From Gordius sp. MW1 (lineage: Eukaryota > Nematomorpha > Gordioida > Gordea > Gordiidae), in NCBI GenBank assembly GCA_964036665.1, contig OZ038530.1, positions 14,789,001-14,853,000 of the forward strand: a DNA stretch of 64,000 nucleotides. Direction: 5' to 3'. This document shows positions 45,701 to 54,700 of this stretch, in pieces. Numbering within the stretch: position 1 is the stretch's first letter; every line of letters begins with the position of its first letter. Both the position numbers and the translations under genes were made by a program. A model generated the notes under the pieces. That model searched no databases, was not told where the DNA came from, and worked only from the letters and a program-made list of their open reading frames with translations.

Positions 45701-48700
45701 ACTAGTGCCATATTCGTTGGACTTGCTATTAGCCGTAGACGCATCTGATTCGGGGTTAGGAGCCATACTAACACATGTATTTCCCGACGGTACGGAAAAA
45801 CCTATAGCCTACGCTTCACGCACGTTGAGCGAATCCGAAAAGCGTTACTCAACGATTGATCGGGAAGCTAGAGCGATCGTCTATGGTGTCGAAAAATTTA
45901 ATCAATATTTAAGTGGACGGAAATTCACGTTAATGACGGACCATAAGCCCATAGAGCGATTGTTTGGAAATAATCACGATTTACCTAAAGTGGTCAATAA
46001 CAGATTAGTTCGATGGGCATTATTTTTAAATAAGTATCAATATGAAATAGATCGGGTAAATCAAACCAATGCGCAGATGCTTTATCAAGACTTTCAAATC
46101 CTACAAATAATGACACCAAACACATAAATAACATAAGCCTATTAATGTTGGATGATTTGAAACTAGATCACAACACATTAAGAAACTTTATCAAACGTGA
46201 TTCGTTGTGCTGCGAATTAATTTCGTCAATGAAACGGGAATGGAGACTCGAGTTAAAAAAATGTCGATTTGATTTACGACCTTATTATAATCGTAGAGAT
46301 GAATTATCATTCGAGGACGGTTTATTATGTTGTGGAAATCGTTTGATTATACCAAATAAACTCCGAAGGCTTGTTTTAAAGATATTACATCAAGGTCATC
46401 CAGGGATTTCGGGAATGTTAAATTTGGCAAGATATTATGTTTGGTGGCCTGGGTTAGCCAAAGATATTGAATATTTTGTAAAAGAATGTGACGGCTGCCA
46501 AGAAGTACGACCAGCCGACTACCTCTATATTAGTGGTCCTTACCAGAACGAAATTGGGACCGAGTGCATATTGATATAGCAGGACCAGTAGAAGGAATTT
46601 ATTAGCTAGTATTAGTTGATGCCTTATCAAAATGGGTAGAAGTCGCCACGTTAACATCTATTAAAAGACCACAAATCATTCGCCAGTTACGGTATTGGTT
46701 TTGTAGGGTTGGTATCCCATCACAAATTGTATCCGATAATGGACCTCAATTTGTTGGTGGTGAATTCGCTAAATTTTGCTCAAACAATAACATTAAGCTT
46801 ATATTCTCTTCACCTTATCACCCGAAAACAAATGGGTAGCAGAACGAACAATTCGGACATTAAAATATAGATATTATGCTGCAAGGAAAGAAGGTAGGGA
46901 TAAGGAAATCTGTCTACTACAAATACTACTGACCTATCGAAATACGCCTCATAATACTACAGGTAAAGCTCCATCAGAAATGCTAATGGGAAAAGATTAA
47001 GGACGGCGATAGATTTAATTCGATTCGATCCTAGGGATAAATGGAGAGAAAGATTGGCAAAGCAAAAACTTTATCATGGTCGTAAAATCAAAATTCGGGA
47101 ATTCAGGTCGGGCGATCTGGTATGGATTAAAAATGAAATAAAACCCGGTTGGTATAAGGGCGTAATTGTTGAACGAAAAGGGGAACATTCTTATAGTGTA
47201 CGAACTGATAATGGTTTCCGAAGAAAACACGCGGATCAATTAAGATCTAGATATAGGTCTGGAGTTATACCAACGACAAAGAATAGAACCGACGTTAGTA
47301 ACGTACCGAATATGCAACCGGAGGTTCAATTAGAAACTACTACTTTGAGAAGGTCAAATAGAAGACCGATACCGCCTTTACGGTATCATGATGAGTACGA
47401 TCTTTAATATAAGGAGAAATGTAATGATTGTGTATTTGTATGATATACGTTTTATTATAAATACTTTTAAGTTCGATATACCTTGTGGAATATATATATT
47501 CTTTTGTTACATGTGATCTAAATTGGAATAATAAAACTTACCACTTGAGACACCTAGAAATAAGATCTATCTAATATATTTCATCATAGTTACAGGGGTA
47601 AATGAAAATGACAACCTGCAAAATCTGAACGAAGTACTAAAGAGGGTACAGGACGCTGGTCTAGAAGCAAAGAAGGAAAAGGTTAAATTTTTCCAAAATT
47701 CAGTTAAATACTTGGGACATGTGATCGATGCAACAGAGATCCACCCGACTCAAGAGCGAGTGAAGCCATTATTAATTTCAAAGAACGACAAAACAAAAAA
47801 GAACTACGTTCCTTTTTAGGACTAGGTAATTATCAGGAAAGGTTCATCCCAATGTTACACGAAAAATGCGCACCCTTGCATGCATTGACGGGCTCATCAA
47901 TAGGTTGGAAATCGACTAAAGAGCAGAAGATTTTTAACGATTTCAAACTGATGCTTTCAACGTCCATTACATTGGTACCGTATTCAACCTCATTGCCGTT
48001 ATACCTAGCGGTAGATGCTTCTGAAACTGGTGTAGGTGCTGTACTATCACACTTATATGAAGACGGGTCCGAAAGAGCTATTGCGTACGCACTCAGGACG
48101 TTAAGCGAGTCCGAAAAACGATACTCTACAATTGATCGGGAAGCGCGAGCCATTGTGTTCGGTGTTCAAAAATTCGATCAATACGTACGTGGTCAAAAAT
48201 TTGTATTGATGACGGATCACAAACCTCTAGAAACATTATTCGGAAATCATCGAGATTTACCGAAAGTGATCAATAATGGATTAATACGGTGGGCTTTATT
48301 TTTAAATGGATATCAATACGACATAAAATACCAATCAGGAAAGAAAAATCAATGCGCTGACGCATTGTCGAGACTGCCAGATCCAAAATACCTTGAGACG
48401 GATCAGATCAATCACGTAGGACTACTCATGTTAGATGAATTGACGTTAGATCATGAAATGCTAAAAACATCAATTACACAAGATCCTTTTTGTCGTGAAT
48501 TAATTTTAGCGATCAACCGAGAATGGCGGTTGGATTTAAAAAAATGCCGTTTTGACATGAAAACGTACTACAATCGAAGGGAGGAACTGTCATTTGAAGA
48601 TGGATTATTATTGCGTGGCAATCGGTTAATAATACAGAGGAACTTACAAAAGTTGGTTTTAAAAATATTACACCAAGGACACCCCGGGATTACAGGAATG

Positions 48701-51700
48701 CTTAATTTAGCCCGATACTATGTTTGGTGGCTGGAAATGGACAAGAGTATTGATTTGTTTGTAAAGGAATGTGACGGTTGTCAAGAAGGCCGACAAGCCG
48801 AACAAGAAGTTCCCTTATATTCTTGGTCCGTACCTGACCGTCCTTGGGGTCGAGTCCACATAGATATTGCCGGACCTGTCGAAGGAAATTATTGGTAGGT
48901 TTTAATTGATGCATTATCGAAATGGGTGGAGGTAGCCACACTATCGTCGATTAAAGGACCACAAATTGTGAGGCAATTACGAAATTGGTTTTGCAGGTTC
49001 GGTATTCCCTTGCAAATAGTATCAGATAATGGACCACAATTTGTCGGTAAAGAATTCACAAAATTTTATGACAACAACATTAAGCACGTAACATCAACTC
49101 CATACCACCCCAAAACAAATGATCTGAGAGAATGATTCGAACGCTAAAATCAAGATACTGGGCAGCAAGAAAATCAGGGGGAGAGAAAGAATTATGCCTT
49201 CAACAAATAATTATGACATAGAGGAATACACCTCAGGCAACCACGGGTAAAGCTCCGGCAGAATTGTTGTTGGGAAGAAGAGTAAGGACAGCGTTGGACC
49301 TTATTCGACCAGATCCGAAAGAAAAAAGGAAGGAGAGATTAGCTAAACAAAAGAGCCACCATGACCGAAAAGCGTGTTATAGGGAATTTAATGTTGGAAA
49401 TCCAGTATGGATTCGGAATGAAATTAAAGCGGGCTGGTACAAAGGATTTATCATACAACGTAAAGGCCCATATTCATATAATGTTCGCACTGATAAAGGA
49501 ATTAAAAGGAAACACGCGGATGAAATAAAATTTAGAATGCAATCCCAGTTTGTCGAAACTAACGATACTAGTCTGGAAACGAATGTTGAAAAAGTTGCAA
49601 GTCCGATTACGTAAGACGATCGATTAGAACGTCAAAACCACCTGTACGGTTCTACGAGGAATTTCACATTTAAAATAGAGAGAAATGTAATATATAGCGT
49701 AATTTGTATTATCATTTTTATATATACCATGTGGAAAAAATATTAGACTTTAAGACATTAACTATTGGGGTTGCCCAATGGATTGATGCTTTTGAAGGAT
49801 CAACTTGTTCAATAATATCGTCTTTCAACAATCTTGCAAGTTCATCTTCAACTTTCTTTCGTATTGGAAAAGGAACTCTCCTGGCTGTATAAGCTATAGG
49901 ATTAGCTTCTTCCTTTAGAAAAATACTTACTTCATAATCCTTTATGCAGCCAGTTCCTTCATTGAATACATTTTGGATTTTCAATGAATGTATCTTCTAC
50001 ATTTTGGTGTCATTTTGAATGTAATTTATTTTGACTTGATATGGAAGTCTCAAGTTAAATGCTTGAATGCAGTTTAAACCAAATATAGGTTCTTCATGAG
50101 CAGTTGTCACAACAGATGGTAACTTCATAATTTTATTATTACAACGTACTTGGAGTAAAGTTTCTCCACGAATTGGCACTGGATGATTCCCAAAAGCTTT
50201 TAATATTGAACAAGGACGTAAGAAGGGTGTTTTTAAAATTTTATACATTTTGTTGTTAATCAGTGATACGCATGATCCGGTATCATACAACATGGTGAAT
50301 TGCTTGTTACATTTATATAAGGTTTGTTTTGATTTAAATTGTTTATATCATAATTTATCCCAATTGTATTGATTATTTTATTTACTTGATTTCTGGTTTT
50401 ACAAAATAAGGCATAGCAATTGTTGTATTTATGTCCCCTACCACATTTACTGCAATTTCTTATTAAGTTTTGTTGGTTTACCCATTTATTTTTATGTGGT
50501 AATTTGTTTAACTCATTCGATGGATTAACCTCCTTATTAGCAAGTTGTATCGATTCAGCTAAGTTTTATATATCATTAAAAGTCACCTCTAGTCCTGTAT
50601 GCTTCACAGCATCAGGTCATCTTGTCCTAACATCTATCTCTAATGATATATTATGCAGTCCATTTAAAAATTGATCTCTTAATCGTTCATCTAACAGTTT
50701 AAAATTACAGCACTCAGCAGAGGCTTTTAATCTAGTAACATATTCAATTAAAGATTCATCCTCCTTTTTTATGCATCGTATAAAATTTAATCTTGCCTGA
50801 AATATGGTACATTTTTTTTGAATATCTTTTTTTTATTAATTTGATCAAATCTTCATATTCAAGTGAGGATATATTCTCTGGATACACGAAGTTTATAAGT
50901 AATTCCACATTTCTCTGTCCCATATAATTCAAGATAATTTTAGTTCTTGTTTCTTTGGGTACATGTTTTGACTCAAATATGTTTATATTATCCCCTACCT
51001 TATAACTAGGTATTCCTGTGTTGTCCATTTTACTCGCAGCGCCATTATAATAATAAGTTTATTCAAATTATATAAATCACCATGTGATTATATCCCACAT
51101 ATACACAAGGTATATAAAACTAAAAGATATTATAAATTACGTGTATAAACACAGATTATAACATTACATCTTTCAATTAAGTTTAGCCCGCTATATTATT
51201 AGATTCTTATTTTTTAACCAAATTGACCGTAAAATTTTACTAGTATACAATCGTGTTGTAAAAACGTCTGGGTTTTGTTTGGTCGACCTTTGGTTTTAGT
51301 CAATTATACATGAACAGACCAAACGTTTTTGGTCTGTTTTTCTTAGTCGACGTCTAGGATTAATCAAGAGCATACCAGAAGCGACCGTTAGTTAGACTTA
51401 GTAAAACTAAAGGTCGATTAAACAAAATCCAGCCATTTTTACACCACTAGTTTACGACATTTTATTTTAACTTACCCACTGCATTATCCACTAATGCTGG
51501 TTCAGAGCTTTGGTCCAAATCCTTTTTACCGGGGGTAGGGGTAATGCGATCTTTGACTATTCCTATGATGCGATCAGCCACTTCTTTCATGTGGGTATCT
51601 AGGGAATCTTTAAAGCCTTTCATCTCCTCCAAGTATTTCATTTCTTGACTACGACACAAACTTTGAAACGCGACAAAAGCTTCTTGCCTACCCCCATTAT

Positions 51701-54700
51701 GAACGGGCTTAGATTGACTTTTGGCCTCCTGTTTAGATGGTTTAAAATAAAAAACTCAACTTTTAGTTGATTAAAAAAGCGAGGCAATTATAAATATTTA
51801 GATTTCTCAAGTTTGACTGACGCAAAAGTTAAGATGCATGGGCGTAGTTAAGGGGGGCAGGGAGGGGCGGCTGCCCCCCTCTAAATCCAAAAATTTGTTG
51901 AAATTTATTAATTTTAAATTATGACTAACATTTCAAAAAATCATTTTACCCCTCTTTAAATCATTAATGCCCTCATCGGCTACACCCATGTAAAAATGAC
52001 CAACTCTACCGAATAAAAGCATAAATATGCCCCAAATTATCACAAAAATTTATTATTCAATATAGTTTTAAGTAATTTCATCAATTACAATCATAAAATA
52101 AAGTATAAAATGATGGTAATTAATATTTTGCCCATTTTGTTAATTAATTTAAATAATTTATGCGACGATATAACAAGTGAACAAAAGTTAAGAAAGGCAA
52201 ACATCAATTGAAAATCCCTAAGCTATAACAGGCCAAGCGAAGATGGAAACCCATATTTAGTCTTAAATCTTGCCGTACCTCGAGGATATTAGTTGCATAA
52301 CTAAAAGCATTGTCTAAATGTGGTCTATTAACAGTAGAGGCCTGCAAAGTCACTTTTTTCAACCCGAACCCGACCCGAAAGCGTTAATATTTTTTCGACT
52401 CGAACCCGACCCGACCCAAAAGCATCTTTAAACTTAAACAGGGTCTAATTTCTGGTCACTCGTACAGACGACCTCAAATAAACAGTCCATTGGTCGGGTG
52501 CAAGATTTAAAAGGCAAAAGAATATGGGAAATCGTTCAAAATTATGATTAATAATTCAATCAACGAAATGAATACAGGAAATAAAGTCAAAATAATAAGT
52601 ATAACAAAGTATATAGCTTAGTTACAGTCATGGGCGTAGCTAGCATTTGAGATAGAGGCCGGAGGCAATAATGATTTAAGGAAGGGCAGAATGAGAATTT
52701 TTTGAAATTTTAGCCATAATTCTAATAAATTTTAAAGAATATAAAAATTCAGAGGGGGGTAGCCGTCCCTCCATGCCTCCCCCTGGATACGCCCATGGTT
52801 ACAGTTATCTAAAGGTTGACCATCCCGGTCACTAATTTAACCTGTGACCAATGCAATGTTAGTAGTTTAAAACTTTTGTGAGTTTAGGTAGAAAGTGAAA
52901 AAATACAAATACCTCAGCAATATCATATTTGTCCCAGTAGTGGCGACGACCCTCGGTAATTTAGGTCCCGAGGGCAACCAATTCTTTAAACAAATATTAA
53001 AATATGTTAAATCCATTACAAACGACCCCAAAGAATATTTTACATCAAGCAAAAAATCACCATGGAAATTGTAAAATCCAATACAATTTACAATTTCAAG
53101 CCATGGCTTTATGCCAGCTCATTGATCTACTATATTTTAGCATGTATCATACACAATTATTTGGAAATAAACCTCTATTCTAAAAAAAAATTTTGCACTC
53201 ACACTCATTGAAGATTGGCTGGAAGATGATTCCTCCTTTATACTTGTCCTACCGTGTTGCGCGGGCTTCTTCTTCACGTAATGTTTGGCTTTAAATTTAG
53301 TCTTTGCCGAGTTTTCATTCAATTTTCGTGGTGTAGAGTGAAATAAATTGTTTTTACCGTGTGTTTTATCAACTTTGGCCTTCATACCTTCCATCACGGC
53401 ATCGCTGGCATAATTTTCCTGTTCAACGTCGTAGGTTAAAGGAGTTCCTTTTACCATAGACTTGAAACCGTGTCTTCTCTCCATGTGCGATATGAGGTAT
53501 TTGTCCGATATAAAAGCTTTAACGCAATACGGACACTAAACATAAGTATAGAGGAAAAGTGGGTGAGTTTTTAAAGTTAGAGACTTAAGGTTCAAGTATT
53601 AAATGCTATACTTCTCACCAAACAATAAATTTATTTAATTATTTTATGCCTTTTAACAATTTTACCTCGGTAATTAACAAAAAAGATAAAATATTGAAAA
53701 ATTGGAACTAAACATAGAAAAAATACCATAAGTTTTGTAGCAATCAATAATAACTTATTCGTTCCTTTATAAATCTAGATTAAAATAAGGTCTTGCAGAA
53801 TGCATAAAAAACACAGCTTAAAAAAATTTATTTTGAAAATAAAAATAAGATTTATTATAAAATAGTTAATTGAGAAGTTTTTGTATTGCATATGACGAGC
53901 CTCTCATAAAAATAATTTGTTTTTAATTAATCATATATGTCATTGCTTGGAGCAAACTCTGCCATTCAAGGCGTAACCATCCCAAATGTTAAATTTTTTT
54001 TTAAAAAATTAATAAAATTTAGTTTTGCTCCCCCCACCCCTTATTAAACTTAAGACATTTTTGCCTCACCCATAATCCAAAACCTGGCTACGCCCATGGT
54101 GCCATTTGTATTTACATTAGTTATTATCTTGGTTAATATAGGGCACAACCATATCTTTATTATTCAGTATTCAAACTTTTTCATGTAAACTAGAAATTTA
54201 ATAAGATGATTAAGTAAATTTTGGCTTTATAATTTTACACATGATAACAGATTTTACACCAATTTTTAATTAGATAGGAAATGTATTATATATAAAAATA
54301 AATTTTGACCATATCTCTTATTAGATATGTTTAAAGTTGTGGCTTATATTTCCAAAAAATTCTAGTAATTTTCACTCATTTTTGGTATATGGCATAGCCA
54401 GGTTTTGGATTAGGGGGGGGGGGCAGCCACCCCCTGGCTTCACTCATGTATGCATTTCCAAAAAAATCTGTTTCTAATGTCTTTAAATTTTATACATCAT
54501 TTAAATAAAATTAAATAATTTTCAGTATTTACACTGCACCCTAATTTTGTAAGTAGGAAACAAGTACCTAAACATACCAAATCTCATATCGAGTTTGTTT
54601 ATTATGAAAATAGGTAAAACAATTTTATTTTTACCTGATGAATCAAATCTTTTACATTCCAATTGTTTATGCTACATAATAATAAGATCTCTTTATAAGA

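Larger units (their letters stand above)
43436..47583 (+). mobile_element. Ty3/gypsy LTR retrotransposon (element 3), complete with TSD
   Basis: LTRs 43436-43594 and 47425-47583 (159 bp each, TGATTGTGTATTTG...ATATTTCA) differ at two positions. The 5-base duplication TCATA lies at 43431-43435 and 47584-47588. TTGGCGCGGTAATGG after the 5' LTR is the primer-site candidate, and AAGGAGAAATG before the 3' LTR the polypurine tract. Order: gag with two zinc knuckles, protease, RT (LLDDI), RNase H, integrase (Ty3/gypsy order). The coding frames carry several stops and frameshifts, so it is not autonomous now. Confidence 0.95.
40772..49744 (+). mobile_element. Ty3/gypsy LTR retrotransposon (element 2), inserted in RT of element 1
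   Basis: 5' LTR 40772-40863 (TGTAATATATAGCGCAAT...), then TTGGCGCGGTC as primer-site candidate. The 3' LTR begins at 49686 (TGTAATATATAGCGT) and is cut at about 49744. Coding remains in order: N-truncated gag (40880-41290, CYRCGKSH knuckle), protease (41335-41540, LLHDTGSSVSVINK), RT start (42067-42570), RT middle with LLDDI (43288-43435), then RT end, RNase H and integrase (47584-49614). Three secondary insertions separate these. The host RT loses about 12 codons at the junction, so a deletion accompanied or followed insertion. Confidence 0.85.
35629..51168 (-). mobile_element. Ty3/gypsy LTR retrotransposon (element 1), interrupted by two insertions
   Basis: The 5-base duplication TCTTT flanks the whole unit (35624-35628 and 51169-51173). 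The 5' LTR is 51046-51168 (123 bp, begins TGTAATGTTATAATC), followed by the primer-site candidate TGGCGCTGCGAG. The 3' LTR is in two parts, 38515-38550 and 35629-35715, which also sum to 123. Reading on the - strand: gag (51028-about 50420), protease with DTGS (50293-49997), RT start (49984-49745), then after a 9-kb insertion RT (about 40770-40385), RNase H (40380-39900) and integrase (39780-38826). Stops and frameshifts break all domains. It lies inside a DZIP1-like intron. Confidence 0.85.

Noticed and set aside
52240-52300. Candidate DZIP1 exon (- strand SYATNILE before GTACGG)
   Set aside because: Its phase does not fit either neighbouring exon and the segment has no family similarity I can see.
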